From positions 1 to 64,000 of the forward strand of contig CALAMQ010000025.1 in assembly GCA_937925815.1 (NCBI GenBank): a stretch of DNA of 64,000 bases, read 5' to 3'. This document shows positions 17,205 to 26,397 of the stretch, piece by piece (positions within the stretch are counted from its first letter, which is position 1; each line of letters opens with the position of its first letter). The notes under the pieces were generated by a model that worked only from the letters and a program-made list of their open reading frames with translations, was not told the DNA's origin and made no database searches. Both the position numbers and the translations under genes were made by a program. This stretch comes from an uncultured Granulosicoccaceae bacterium. GTDB taxonomy: Bacteria > Pseudomonadota > Gammaproteobacteria > CALCKW01.

Positions 17205-18509
17205 ATGGTCTGGCTTGCATCGCGAAATCAACGCATCGACACGGAGAATGCGTTTCGCGTGGGACCTTTGATTGCTGCGGTAGAAGCGCGCGGGCAGTCT
17301 GTTGTGCGGTTGAATTTTGGTGAGCCGGATTTTCCGGTTCCGGCGCCGATACTCGACTCCCTGAAAAGCGCGCTCGACGGCGGCGCCACGCGATACTGCG
17401 ATCCGCAGGGCATCCCGGCGTTGCGGCGCGCTATCGCCGAGCATGTCGGTGGTCGGCGCGGTTTCGAAGTTGATCCAGAGACAGTGGTGGTGTTTCCCGG
17501 TGGCAAACCCGCGATTGGTTTATCGCAGCAGGTGTACTGCGAGCCGGGCGACGAAGTCATTTATCCAAGTCCGGGCTTCCCCATTTACGAGTCCTTTATT
17601 CGCTATGTGGGTGCGGTGCCTGTGCCTTTGCACCTGGATGCGAGCAACGGCTTTGCCTTTGATCCCGATACGCTTGCGGACTTGATCACGCCGCGCACGC
17701 GGATGGTATTCCTGAATTTCCCGTCCAATCCAACCGGTGGGGTAGCAAGTCAGGCTCAGTTGACGCGCATCGGCGAGGTAATCGACGCCCGCTGTGGGCC
17801 AGATGTGCGTGTGTTTTCCGATGAAATCTACGAGGACATCTTGTTTGACGGGGCGAGCCACTTCTCAATTGCGAGTTTGGAGGCGCTCAGAGCCCGCACG
17901 GTGATTGCCAGTGGCTTTTCCAAGAGCTTCGCCTGGACCGGTGGGCGGGTGGGCTATGCCGTGATGCCAAACCGCGAGGAGGCTGCGTGTTTTCGGCAAC
18001 TCAACATCAATTATTTCTCTTGTGTGCCCGCCTACAACCAAGCTGCCGCCATCACCGCGCTGCAGTCGAGTGAGGTTTGGGACGCCGTTCGCGGTATGAC
18101 TGAGACCTTTGAGCGGCGGCGTGACCTCATGGTGGACAGCCTCAACGCGCTCGACGGTTTCAGTGTGCAGCGCGCCGGGGGGGCTTTTTATCTCTTCCCT
18201 GATATCCACGGAGTGTGTGAGGCATTGGATTTGTCCGGGTTTCACGCCGCCTTGCCCGACGCGTTGCGTGCGCGCACGTCGCCATCGAGCCTGTTCCAGC
18301 TGTTTGCGTTGGACCAACACGGGGTTGCGGCGCTCGACCGTCGGTCATTTGGGCGTATCGGTGCAGAAGGCAAAGACTACTTGCGGGTCTCGATCGCGGC
18401 TGCGGATGCGCAGTTGCTGGCCGGCGTGGCGGCGCTTCGCGACGCGGCAGCGGACGGGCCAGGCCTCGCTCGTTTCCTCAGAGAGAAGCGTTGGCACGAG
18501 ATGATTTGA
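17205..18509 (+). CDS. Class I/II PLP-dependent aminotransferase
   Basis: This is a 434-residue fold-type I aminotransferase. Recognisable parts are RLNFGEPDFPVP at the N-terminus (substrate-binding glycine), FPGGKPAIG for cofactor phosphate, NFPSNPTGG, the cofactor-pairing Asp/Tyr of FSDEIYEDI and the Schiff-base lysine in ASGFSKSFAWTGGRVGY. The expected substrate is an alpha-amino acid with a 2-oxo acid as acceptor, in the aspartate/alanine aminotransferase group; exact specificity is unknown. It is slightly longer than usual because of a C-terminal extension after residue 400. Start: ATG with CGGAG about 10 nt upstream. Confidence 0.9.
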   Translation: MVWLASRNQRIDTENAFRVGPLIAAVEARGQSVVRLNFGEPDFPVPAPILDSLKSALDGGATRYCDPQGIPALRRAIAEHVGGRRGFEVDPETVVVFPGGKPAIGLSQQVYCEPGDEVIYPSPGFPIYESFIRYVGAVPVPLHLDASNGFAFDPDTLADLITPRTRMVFLNFPSNPTGGVASQAQLTRIGEVIDARCGPDVRVFSDEIYEDILFDGASHFSIASLEALRARTVIASGFSKSFAWTGGRVGYAVMPNREEAACFRQLNINYFSCVPAYNQAAAITALQSSEVWDAVRGMTETFERRRDLMVDSLNALDGFSVQRAGGAFYLFPDIHGVCEALDLSGFHAALPDALRARTSPSSLFQLFALDQHGVAALDRRSFGRIGAEGKDYLRVSIAAADAQLLAGVAALRDAAADGPGLARFLREKRWHEMI

Positions 18510-18670
18510 TGACAAACGTGTTAGATCTTACGATTTACCCTGTTGGGGGGATGGTGCGCCACTAAAGCGCGTCAGATAATTGTCGATAGGAAGGGTCGGC
18601 AACCGATATCGTATGTACGCATATTTGATTGCTGCCAGATAGTCCTTTAGACGATTGAAGTGGGCGCAAG

Positions 18671-18937
18671 GTGTTTGACGTAAAACAGTTTTTTTGGGTT
18701 GTGGACAGCAATGGCTGTCTCAATGTGGCCAGTGGTCCGAGTGCTCGGTCGCCGGTGTGTGTGTGCAGTGGTGTTGAAGCGGAGCCCGGTCCCCCGGTGC
18801 GGTTGTCCGAGAAACAAGCATCTGCTTTGCAGCAGGCGGCAGCTGATGCGCGACAGGCGCCGCTGACTTTTCTGCATTCGCAAGAGGGCATCACGCTAAT
18901 CAAGCGCATGCTGCACGGCGAGCAAACACTGCACTGA
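18671..18937 (+). CDS. Small hypothetical protein
   Basis: An 88-codon frame from a GTG. I do not recognise it. The N-terminus (DVKQFFWVVDSNGCLNV) looks like a strand-rich start, and the C-terminal half is a clear helix pattern (SEKQASALQQAAADARQAPLTFL, LIKRMLHGEQ). Opposite-strand frames over this stretch look less protein-like. A terminator hairpin follows it. It could be real but the start codon and ribosome site are weak. The 160 bp before it hold nothing I can support. Confidence 0.45.
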   Translation: MFDVKQFFWVVDSNGCLNVASGPSARSPVCVCSGVEAEPGPPVRLSEKQASALQQAAADARQAPLTFLHSQEGITLIKRMLHGEQTLH

Positions 18938-18976
18938 CCGAAATCCACTGCACGCTGCGCGCTCACGGCGCGCGAC

Positions 18977-19010
18977 GCAAAGTGCCTCTTACGATATCGA
19001 GGCGCTTTGC
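18977..19010. terminator. Bidirectional hairpin between convergent genes
   Basis: GCAAAGTGCCTC-TTACGATATC-GAGGCGCTTTGC gives 12 pairs with one G-T wobble. It lies between the small plus-strand ORF and the proS stop on the minus strand. The T-runs are poor, so strength is uncertain. Confidence 0.55.
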
Positions 19011-19018
19011 CTTAGACG

Positions 19019-20728
19019 TCAGTCGCCGCGAAGCACGTTCTCCAGAGCGTCCAGCGGGTGGTGCTCGGCTGACTCCCCGGTGCGGGATTTGTACTCGAAG
19101 GTGCCTTCCTCGAGGCCACGGTCGCTGATCACCACGCGGTGTGGGATGCCGATCAGCTCCATATCAGAGAACATCGCGCCGGGCCGCATATTGCGGTCAT
19201 CAAACAACACATTGAATCCCTCAGCTTGCAAGCGGTCGTGCATGGCCTCGGCCTCGGCCTTCAGGCGCTCGGATTTGTGCATGTTAATTGGGCAGAGCGC
19301 GACATCGAACGGGGCGAGGGCGTCAGTCCAGATGATGCCGCGGTCATCGTTGTTTTGCTCGATGGCCGCGGCGACAACCCGTGATACGCCGATGCCGTAG
19401 CAGCCCATATGCAGCACACTGTTCTTGCCATTTTCATCGAGCACAGCGCAACGCAGGGCTTCGCTGTAGAGCGTGCCGAGTTGGAAGATGTGGCCAACCT
19501 CAATTCCGCGCACGATCTCGAGCGTGCCTTTGCCGTCTGGGCTTGGGTCCCCTGGCACGACATTGCGGATATCGGCGACGGTGGGCAGTGGCAGGTCGCG
19601 CTCCCAGTTGATGCCAAAATGGTGTTTGTCGTCTTGGTTGGCGCCGGCGCCGAAGTCGCTCATTACCGCAACCGTGCGGTCAATGATGATGGGCATCGGC
19701 AAATTGACTGGGCCGAGTGAGCCAAAGCCCGCACCGACAGCGGCACGCACGCGCTCGTCGCTTGCCATGGTCAGCGGGGCGGAAACGCCGTCGAGTTTTT
19801 CCGCCTTGATGGCGTTGAGTTCGTGGTCACCGCGGACCATCAGCGCGATCAGTCCACCCTCAACGCTCTCGTCGGCGTCGACAATCAGTGTCTTCACGGT
19901 TTTGGTGATGTCGAGGCCGTGTTTTTCAACCAATGCTGCAATGGTCTTGGTATCGGGCGTGTCAACCAAGCGCATGTCTTCGTTTGGTGCCGCGCGATCA
20001 CCCGCCGGTGCGAGCGCCTCGGCCATCTCGGTATTGGCCGCGTAGTTTGACTCTGGGCACCAGGCGATGGCGTCCTCGCCGGAGTCGGCCAGCACATGGA
20101 ACTCCGTGGACTGACTGCCGCCGATCGACCCGCCGTCGGCGTCAACGGGCCGGTATTGGAGGCCCAACCGGTCGAAAACGTTGCAGTAAGCGCGGTGCAT
20201 GGCGTCGAAGGTTTTTTGCAGTCCAGCTTCGTCAATGCTGAAGGAGTAGGCGTCCTTCATCACGAATTCGCGTGCCCGCATGACGCCGAAGCGCGGGCGG
20301 ATTTCATCGCGGAATTTGGTTTGGATTTGGTAGTAGTTGACCGGCAACTGTTTGTAGCTGCGCAGCTCTGCGCGCGCGATGTCGGTGATCACTTCTTCGT
20401 GTGTTGGGCCAAAGCAAAAAGGGCGCTGGTGGCGGTCGTTGAGCCTGAGCAGTTCCGGGCCGTATTTCTCCCAACGCCCGGACTCTTGCCAGAGCTCGGC
20501 GGGTTGAACTGCTGGCATCAGCAGCTCCAACGCGCCGCTCGCGTCCATTTCTTCGCGCACGATCTGCTCGACCTTGCGCAAGACTTTGAGTCCGAGTGGC
20601 ATCCAGGTGTAGAGCCCTGACGCCAACTGTTTGATCAGGCCCGCGCGCAGCATGAGCTGGTGTGAGACGACTTCAGCGTCACTGGGCGTCTCGCGCAAAG
20701 TCGAGAGCGGAAATTGGCTGACGCGCAT
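19019..20728 (-). CDS. proS: Prolyl-tRNA synthetase
   Basis: ProRS (569 residues) charges tRNA-Pro with proline in the cytoplasm. It is the bacterial type with the editing (INS) domain between class II motifs 2 and 3. N-terminal [25 protein letters not shown], motif 2 region [25 protein letters not shown] and motif 3 [17 protein letters not shown] are visible, and the C-terminal anticodon-binding domain carries IGIPHRVVI. Length and order are normal. Start: ATG at 20728. It is divergent from the small gene and permease at 20871. Confidence 0.97.
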   Translation of the reverse strand: MRVSQFPLSTLRETPSDAEVVSHQLMLRAGLIKQLASGLYTWMPLGLKVLRKVEQIVREEMDASGALELLMPAVQPAELWQESGRWEKYGPELLRLNDRHQRPFCFGPTHEEVITDIARAELRSYKQLPVNYYQIQTKFRDEIRPRFGVMRAREFVMKDAYSFSIDEAGLQKTFDAMHRAYCNVFDRLGLQYRPVDADGGSIGGSQSTEFHVLADSGEDAIAWCPESNYAANTEMAEALAPAGDRAAPNEDMRLVDTPDTKTIAALVEKHGLDITKTVKTLIVDADESVEGGLIALMVRGDHELNAIKAEKLDGVSAPLTMASDERVRAAVGAGFGSLGPVNLPMPIIIDRTVAVMSDFGAGANQDDKHHFGINWERDLPLPTVADIRNVVPGDPSPDGKGTLEIVRGIEVGHIFQLGTLYSEALRCAVLDENGKNSVLHMGCYGIGVSRVVAAAIEQNNDDRGIIWTDALAPFDVALCPINMHKSERLKAEAEAMHDRLQAEGFNVLFDDRNMRPGAMFSDMELIGIPHRVVISDRGLEEGTFEYKSRTGESAEHHPLDALENVLRGD

Positions 20729-20870
20729 GGCGGGCGTTCCTGCGAAGTGAAAGCCGGGTATTATGCGCTATGCCGACCAGATCGACACAGTTCACGTGAC
20801 CCGACCAAAACTGGCTCGGCTTTCGCTATTTCAACGGGTGGCCTGAGAGCACTTAATTCCCGAGAGGCAA

Positions 20871-21263
20871 ATGACCCAGCAAGACGACGTAACACGCTTG
20901 GCACAGATGTTCGACTTGCTTGCCGCCGAGCAGCGTGAGACCTTGCTTGCCTTCGCTGAATTTCTGGTCGATCGCAACCGACGACCGGGAGAGCCGGAGT
21001 TGGCTGAGCGCACTGGCAGTTCGTCCGTTGGTGCCTTGGCGCAACCCGCGTTCGAGGAGCGGCCGGATGATGAAACGGTGAGCGCGGCACTCTCGCGCTT
21101 GTCACGCGTCTACCACATGCTCGACACAGAGGCGCTGATCGAGCGCGCCAGCGACGAGCTGCTCAGCCGCGACGCGATTTCATCCACCAGCCAGCGTGGC
21201 TTGGTGGATGACTTGGAACGCTACTTTGCCGAGCACTATCAACGTGCCAAATTACTGGCCTGA
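20871..21263 (+). CDS. Conserved-looking hypothetical protein (130 aa)
   Basis: I cannot assign a family. The N-terminal half is helical (DVTRLAQMFDLLAAEQRETLLAFAEFLVDR), followed by a flexible acidic linker and a second helical region (SAALSRLSRVYHMLDTEALIERASDELLSRDAIS). It has no signal peptide or membrane segment, so it is cytoplasmic. It ends 8 nt before the permease start, so the two are almost certainly one operon. GAGAGGC precedes the ATG as ribosome site. The FAEFLVDR segment recalls small antitoxin or regulator-like proteins, but this is not enough for a call. Confidence 0.7.
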   Translation: MTQQDDVTRLAQMFDLLAAEQRETLLAFAEFLVDRNRRPGEPELAERTGSSSVGALAQPAFEERPDDETVSAALSRLSRVYHMLDTEALIERASDELLSRDAISSTSQRGLVDDLERYFAEHYQRAKLLA

Positions 21264-21271
21264 GACAGACC

Positions 21272-22357
21272 ATGATCTCTCTGATTCGCGACTGGTATAC
21301 CCGTCACTTTTCTGACCCGCAGGCGATGATGTTGGCGATGGTGTTGATCATTGCCGGCACCCTGATCTACCTCTTCGGCAATATCCTCGCGCCGCTGTTG
21401 GTGGCGGCGGTGTGCGCCTACTTGCTCGAGGGCGTCGTGGCGCGCCTGGAGCGAATCAAAGTGCCGCGGGCGCTGGCCGCGACGCTTGTGTTGGTGGTGT
21501 TTGTCTTTCTCTGCCTGATTTTGATTTTTGGACTGCTGCCGTTGTTGTTCCAGCAGGTCACGCAGCTTTTCCTCGAATTGCCGCGCTATCTCGGTGAGGG
21601 GCAAAAGCAACTGATGTTGCTGCCCGAGGCGTATCCCAATCTCTTCACCGTTGATCAGCTCAACGAGATCGTCAACGCCGTGCGCGGCGAGATCGCCAAT
21701 TTCAGTCAGGCGGTGGTGTCTTTCTCGGTCGCCAATGTGGTCAATGTGTTCGTCTTTGCGGTGTACTTCGTGCTCGTGCCACTGGTGGTGTTTTTTGTCC
21801 TCAAGGACAAAGCGCAGGTGATGGCCTGGATCGCGCAGTTCCTGCCCCGGCGTTCAGATCTGACCAACCGCGTCTGGTCTGAGGTTGACGCCAAGACCGC
21901 GAGCTACGTGCGCGGCAAGATGATCGAGATCGTGATTGTGTGGTTTGCAAGCTACATGGTCTTCGCGTTTTTCGGCCTGAATTTCTCGCTGTTGCTCTCG
22001 TTTCTGGTGGGGCTGTCGGTGATCATCCCGTTTGTTGGCGCCTTTGCCGTGACGCTGCCCATCGCATTGGTTGGTTTCTTTCAGTGGGGTTTGTCGCCGA
22101 CTTTCGGCTACCTCGTGCTCGCCTACGCGATTTTGCAGATTCTCGATGGCAATGTGTTGGTGCCGCTGCTGTTCTCGGAAGTGGTGAATCTGCACCCGCT
22201 GGGCATCGTGGTTGCGGTGTTGTTCTTTGGCGGCCTGTGGGGTCTGTGGGGGATCTTCTTCGCAATCCCATTGGCGACCTTAATCCAAGCGCTCTTGGCT
22301 GCCTGGCCGAGCGGACCGCTGTCGGATCACCCTGATGAGCAGGTCGAGAACGCCTGA
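21272..22357 (+). CDS. AI-2E/PerM family permease
   Basis: This 361-residue protein has about eight membrane helices, grouped as three at the N-terminus, a soluble stretch (about 105-155) and five more. The family pattern is visible in VPRALAATLVLVVF, NVVNVFVFAVYFVLVPLVVFFVLKDK and the C-terminal IQILDGNVLVPLLFSEVVNLHPL. Members include PerM, TqsA and sodium/proton antiporters; proposed substrates range from autoinducer-2 to sodium, so none is assigned. It is co-transcribed with the small upstream gene. A hairpin (GTGTCAT...ATGACAC, 22385-22405) lies just past the stop. Confidence 0.88.
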   Translation: MISLIRDWYTRHFSDPQAMMLAMVLIIAGTLIYLFGNILAPLLVAAVCAYLLEGVVARLERIKVPRALAATLVLVVFVFLCLILIFGLLPLLFQQVTQLFLELPRYLGEGQKQLMLLPEAYPNLFTVDQLNEIVNAVRGEIANFSQAVVSFSVANVVNVFVFAVYFVLVPLVVFFVLKDKAQVMAWIAQFLPRRSDLTNRVWSEVDAKTASYVRGKMIEIVIVWFASYMVFAFFGLNFSLLLSFLVGLSVIIPFVGAFAVTLPIALVGFFQWGLSPTFGYLVLAYAILQILDGNVLVPLLFSEVVNLHPLGIVVAVLFFGGLWGLWGIFFAIPLATLIQALLAAWPSGPLSDHPDEQVENA

Positions 22358-22502
22358 TTGCCGCATTTGGCGTGCTGTTGGGGTGTGTCATCGCTGCTAT
22401 GACACGGCTGCGCTCTGCCTGCGATTGATACATTCATGACGCGCCAACTTGGTCGGTTCTGGCTTGCCGAGTGATTAATTGCTGTTTTGAGGCGACGCGC
22501 GC

Positions 22503-22531
22503 TTGATTGGGTGTGGGGCGGCTCTTACTAT
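22503..22531 (+). promoter_or_regulatory. Candidate sigma-70 promoter for dapA
   Basis: TTGATT (22503-22508), a 17-bp spacer and TACTAT (22526-22531). Each hexamer matches consensus at four of six positions. It would start transcription about 30 nt before the dapA ATG. Confidence 0.45.
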
Positions 22532-22567
22532 TTCACATTGCGCGCAACCTACACAGAGAGACTCTCG

Positions 22568-23452
22568 ATGTTCCATGGCAGCATGGTGGCTATCGTCACC
22601 CCGATGAAAGCCGACGGCTCAATTGATGACGATGCCCTCTCGCGGTTGATCGAATTTCACATCGAGCAAGGCACTGACGCCATTGTCTCGGTTGGCACCA
22701 CCGGTGAATCGGCCACGCTGTCGATGAGCGAACACGCCCAAGTTGTCCAGCGCACCATCAATATTGTCGCTGGGCGAGTCCCGGTGATTGCTGGCAGCGG
22801 TGCCAACAACACCCGTGAGGCGATTGAACTTGCGGAAAAAGCGCAGATGGCTGGCGCGGCGGCGCACCTGTCCGTCGTGCCTTATTACAACAAGCCCACG
22901 CAGAACGGCCTCAAAGCCCACTTCACCGCCATCGCTGATGCGGTAGACCTGCCGATGATCCTCTACAACGTGCCCGGCCGCACGATTGTGGACATGCAGC
23001 CAGAGGTGTCAGCGGAACTCGCGCGGCACGAGCGCATCATTGGCATCAAGGAAGCCGAGGGCAGCCTCGAGCGCACACGTGCATTGATCGCGCAGTGCCC
23101 GGACGATTTTCTGATTTTCAGCGGAGAAGACCCGACTGCTTGCGAGAGCATGTTGGCCGGTGCCCACGGCGTGATCTCGGTGACCGCGAATATCGCACCG
23201 GCGCTGATGCACAGCATGTGTGCAGCGGCGCGCGCCGGTCGCGCTGACGAAGCGCGTCAGATCAACTCACGGCTTGCCGCGCTGCACCGCGCACTCTTTA
23301 TTCAGAGCAGCCCGTCGCCATCAAAGTGGGCGCTAACTGAGATGGGATTGATCCAGCCTCATGTGCGGCTGCCCATTCTCGAACTTGAGTCACACTGCTT
23401 TGACGCCGTGCGCAGCGCGCTCGAAGCCGCTGACGTGTTGGCGGTTGCATGA
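22568..23452 (+). CDS. dapA: 4-hydroxy-tetrahydrodipicolinate synthase
   Basis: DapA (294 residues) condenses pyruvate with aspartate semialdehyde, the first committed step to lysine and diaminopimelate. Motifs: the start MFHGSMVAIVTPMK, the active-site threonines in GTTGES, the tyrosine in LYNVPGRT and the Schiff-base lysine in IIGIKEAEG. The internal ATG at 22568 is chosen because it gives the standard N-terminus and has AGAGAG upstream. The stop overlaps the ATG of a small lipoprotein gene (ATGA), so dapA leads a three-gene operon. Confidence 0.97.
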   Translation: MFHGSMVAIVTPMKADGSIDDDALSRLIEFHIEQGTDAIVSVGTTGESATLSMSEHAQVVQRTINIVAGRVPVIAGSGANNTREAIELAEKAQMAGAAAHLSVVPYYNKPTQNGLKAHFTAIADAVDLPMILYNVPGRTIVDMQPEVSAELARHERIIGIKEAEGSLERTRALIAQCPDDFLIFSGEDPTACESMLAGAHGVISVTANIAPALMHSMCAAARAGRADEARQINSRLAALHRALFIQSSPSPSKWALTEMGLIQPHVRLPILELESHCFDAVRSALEAADVLAVA

Positions 23453-23625
23453 AGGCCTCAACAGCCTTGGTGATGGCCGTGTTCGCACTCGCGCTGAGCG
23501 CTTGTGGCACGGTCGATCTCGACGCCGACCCCCTATTGATGCCGCCGCAACTTGTTGAACCGGTTGACCCTGATGAGAAGAAAGCGACAGCCACTGTCGT
23601 GGTCGATGTCACGTTGAACGCCTGA
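23449..23625 (+). CDS. Very small lipoprotein in the bamC position
   Basis: A 58-residue gene too short for the ORF track. It begins at the ATG overlapping the dapA stop and its TGA overlaps the ATG of the next gene, so both junctions are 4-nt or 1-nt overlaps of coupled genes. It has a lipoprotein signal (MKASTALVMAVFALALSAC, lipobox LSAC, Cys19). The mature part is 40 residues, acidic, with a PLLMPPQLVEPVDP stretch and no folded domain. In gammaproteobacteria the gene after dapA is often bamC, whose disordered lipidated N-terminus binds BamD; this protein looks like that segment alone. Homology is inferred from position and the Pro-rich motif only. Confidence 0.75.
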   Translation: MKASTALVMAVFALALSACGTVDLDADPLLMPPQLVEPVDPDEKKATATVVVDVTLNA

Positions 23626-24389
23626 TGCTTTCGTTTCTGTCGCTCGGCAGCGGCAGCAAGGGCAACGCAACATTGGTGCGTGGTGGTGACACCCTTGTGC
23701 TGGTTGATTGTGGCTTTGCCCTGCGTGAGCTCGAGGCGCGTCTGTCTCAACTGGGGTTGTCTGTCTCAGATTTGAGCGGGGTATTGATCAGCCACGAGCA
23801 TGGCGACCACGTGCGTGGCCTGGGGCCACTCTTGCGTAAACACGCTCTGCCAGTGTGGATGACCCACGGCACGAGGCAGTCGTTGCGCGACGACCGCTTC
23901 GAGGGGGTGACTGAAATCAGCCCCCACAGCAGCTTTGGGCTCGGTGATCTCAGTGTCGAGCCCTGTCCGGTGCCGCACGATGCTTCGGAACCCTGCCAGT
24001 ACCGGTTTGAGTTTGGTGGACGGCGCTTTGGTGTCTTGACCGATATGGGTCATGTCACGCCGCATATCCGCGCCTTTGCCGCCAACTGTGATGCGCTGGT
24101 GTTGGAGGCGAATCACGACGTTGAGATGCTGCGCCGAGGCCCTTATCCCTGGCATTTGCAAGAGCGTATTCGAAATGGCTACGGCCACTTGAGCAACACC
24201 GCGTGTGCGGATCTGTTGGGTCAGCTGGATTGCGGCCGATTGCAGGCGGTGGCGCTTGGCCACCTGTCAGACCAGAACAACACGCCGGAGTGCGCGCTCG
24301 GCACGGTTGCGCCGACGTTGAGTCACACCGATGCGGTGGTCACGGTGCTCGCCCAAAGTCGGCCCAGTGCTTGGCACGCCATCGTTTGA
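23625..24389 (+). CDS. MBL-fold metallohydrolase, WalJ/YycJ-like
   Basis: This 254-residue cytoplasmic protein starts MLSFLSLGSGSKGNATLV, typical of the YycJ/WalJ group, and has the metal-binding SHEHGDH motif (about residues 56-62). Later ligands are in FGVLTDMGHVT (Asp), LEANHDVEML and GHLSDQNN. Relatives are predicted nucleases (5'-3' exonuclease activity is known for some). Its start overlaps the small lipoprotein stop, so it is the third gene of the dapA operon, an order also found in pseudomonads. It is convergent with dxs, with 4 bp between the stops. Confidence 0.88.
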   Translation: MLSFLSLGSGSKGNATLVRGGDTLVLVDCGFALRELEARLSQLGLSVSDLSGVLISHEHGDHVRGLGPLLRKHALPVWMTHGTRQSLRDDRFEGVTEISPHSSFGLGDLSVEPCPVPHDASEPCQYRFEFGGRRFGVLTDMGHVTPHIRAFAANCDALVLEANHDVEMLRRGPYPWHLQERIRNGYGHLSNTACADLLGQLDCGRLQAVALGHLSDQNNTPECALGTVAPTLSHTDAVVTVLAQSRPSAWHAIV

Positions 24390-24393
24390 TGGC

Positions 24394-26304
24394 TCAGGCG
24401 TGGCGCAAGCCGCCTTTGGCGCTGTCTGATTGATTGCCAACGTGCTCGACAATTCGCGTGATGCGTGCGGCGAGGCCGGCGGTGTCGAGGCCGGCGTCCG
24501 CGAGCAGTTGTTCGCGGCTGCCGTGCTCAAGGTTGCGGTCAGGCAGGCCAATTTGCACCACTTGGGTCAGCCGCTCGGAGGCGTTTAGGCACTCCGCGAC
24601 GGCGCTGCCCGCGCCACCCATGATGACGTTTTCTTCGACTGTGATCAGGCAGTCGTGGGTCGCTGCCATTTTGTGCACGAGGGCGTCGTCCAGCGGTTTG
24701 ATGAAGCGCATGTTGACCAAGGTCAGGTCGAGTTCATCTGCGATGTCGGTGACGGCCTCGACCATCGTGCCAAAAGCGAGCAGGGCGACACGGCTGCCGC
24801 TGCGGCGGACTTCGGCTTCACCCAGTGGAAGCGCAGTGAGGCTTGCTTCGACCTCGGTGCCTGGCCCCTTGCCGCGCGGGTAGCGCACCGCGGCGGGACC
24901 GTTGTGTTGCCAACAGGTGCTGAGCAATTGCCGGCATTCGTTTTCATCTGCGGGCGCGGCGATCACGAGGTTTGGCACCGCGCGCAAAAAGCTTAAATCG
25001 AAGGCGCCCGCGTGCGTTGGGCCATCGGGGCCAACGACGCCTGCACGGTCAATGGCGAAAGTGACGTCGAGGTTTTGCAGCGCGACGTCGTGGATCAATT
25101 GATCGTAGGCGCGTTGCAAAAAGGTTGAGTAAATCGCGACCACCGGTTTTTGGCCGTCGCAGGCGAGGCCGGCGGCGAAAGTCACGGCGTGTTGCTCAGC
25201 GATGGCGACGTCGAAGTAACGCTCTGGGAAGCGCTGCTCGAAGGTGACCATGCCAGAGCCTTCTCGCATGGCGGGTGTGATGCCAACGAGGCGGGCGTCA
25301 GCGGCGGCCTGATCGCAGAGCCAGTCGCCGAAGACTTGGGTATAGGTCGGGCTGTTGCCGCCACCACCTTTGCTCAGAGGCTGACCGGTCTTGGCGTCGA
25401 AGGGGCCCGTTGAGTGCAGTGCGAGCGGATCACGCTCTGCCGGCGCATAGCCTTTGCCCTTGCGTGTGATGGCGTGCAGCAGTACTGGTCCTTTGAGGTT
25501 GCGCACGTTGCGCAACACGTGAACCAGCGTGTTGAGGTCGTGGCCATCGACTGGGCCGTAATAAGTGAAGCCCAACTCTTCGAACAGTGTGCCCGGCGCG
25601 ACTAATCCTTTGACGTGTTCTTCGGCACGCTTGGCGATCTCGGCGAAGGGGCCGGGCAGGGATTCGAGCACGCGCTTGCCGCCCTCGCGGGCGCCGCTGA
25701 ATGTGGGTCCGCTGAGCACGCGGGTGAGCGATTGGTTGAGTGCGCCGACGTTGGGTGAGATCGACATGTCGTTGTCGTTGAGAATCACCAACAGATCAGT
25801 GTCGAGGTTGCCGGCGTGGTTGAGCGCCTCATAGGCGAGCCCAGCGGTGATCGCGCCGTCTCCGATCACGGCGACACAGCGCCGCGGGTTGGCCTGGCGC
25901 TGTGCGGCGACTGCCATGCCGAGGGCGGCGCTGATCGAGGTGCTGCTGTGACCGACGCCGAAGGTGTCAAATTCGCTCTCAGCGCGGTTTGGGAAGCCGG
26001 CGATACCACCTTGTTGACGCAGTCCACTCATCGCGTCGCGTCGGCCCGTTAAGATTTTGTGCGGGTAGCTCTGGTGGCCGACGTCCCAGACCAGGCGGTC
26101 ATCGGGGGTGTTGAATACGTAGTGCAATGCAACGGTCAGTTCGACCGTGCCCAAGCTCGCGCCGAGGTGACCTCCGGTTTCAGCCACGCACTCGACAAGG
26201 CACTGGCGCAACTCAGCTGCGACGGCCGCGAGCCCGCTCTCGGGCAGCTCGCGTAAATCGGCCGGGCTTTTAATCGCGGCGAGTTTGGGGAAGCGATCAG
26301 TCAT
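24394..26304 (-). CDS. dxs: 1-deoxy-D-xylulose-5-phosphate synthase
   Basis: Dxs (636 residues) joins pyruvate and glyceraldehyde 3-phosphate with thiamine diphosphate, the entry step of the MEP isoprenoid pathway. Marks: [17 protein letters not shown], the ThDP-Mg motif [19 protein letters not shown]...[17 protein letters not shown], the transketolase centre [28 protein letters not shown] and [15 protein letters not shown]. Length is normal. It follows ispA by 93 bp on the same strand, which fits an ispA/dxs unit. Confidence 0.97.
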   Translation of the reverse strand: MTDRFPKLAAIKSPADLRELPESGLAAVAAELRQCLVECVAETGGHLGASLGTVELTVALHYVFNTPDDRLVWDVGHQSYPHKILTGRRDAMSGLRQQGGIAGFPNRAESEFDTFGVGHSSTSISAALGMAVAAQRQANPRRCVAVIGDGAITAGLAYEALNHAGNLDTDLLVILNDNDMSISPNVGALNQSLTRVLSGPTFSGAREGGKRVLESLPGPFAEIAKRAEEHVKGLVAPGTLFEELGFTYYGPVDGHDLNTLVHVLRNVRNLKGPVLLHAITRKGKGYAPAERDPLALHSTGPFDAKTGQPLSKGGGGNSPTYTQVFGDWLCDQAAADARLVGITPAMREGSGMVTFEQRFPERYFDVAIAEQHAVTFAAGLACDGQKPVVAIYSTFLQRAYDQLIHDVALQNLDVTFAIDRAGVVGPDGPTHAGAFDLSFLRAVPNLVIAAPADENECRQLLSTCWQHNGPAAVRYPRGKGPGTEVEASLTALPLGEAEVRRSGSRVALLAFGTMVEAVTDIADELDLTLVNMRFIKPLDDALVHKMAATHDCLITVEENVIMGGAGSAVAECLNASERLTQVVQIGLPDRNLEHGSREQLLADAGLDTAGLAARITRIVEHVGNQSDSAKGGLRHA

Positions 26305-26397
26305 GGCGTCTGGTCAGGGCTCGACATCGTGGTGTGGCTGAGGGTGAATAGAGTTAGTGTGGCTGATACGGTCGCAAATGGGGGTCATGTCGCGCGG

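Noticed and set aside
18562-18966. 134-residue Cys-rich minus-strand ORF
   Set aside because: Overlaps the better-supported plus-strand small ORF and shows no helix or strand periodicity.
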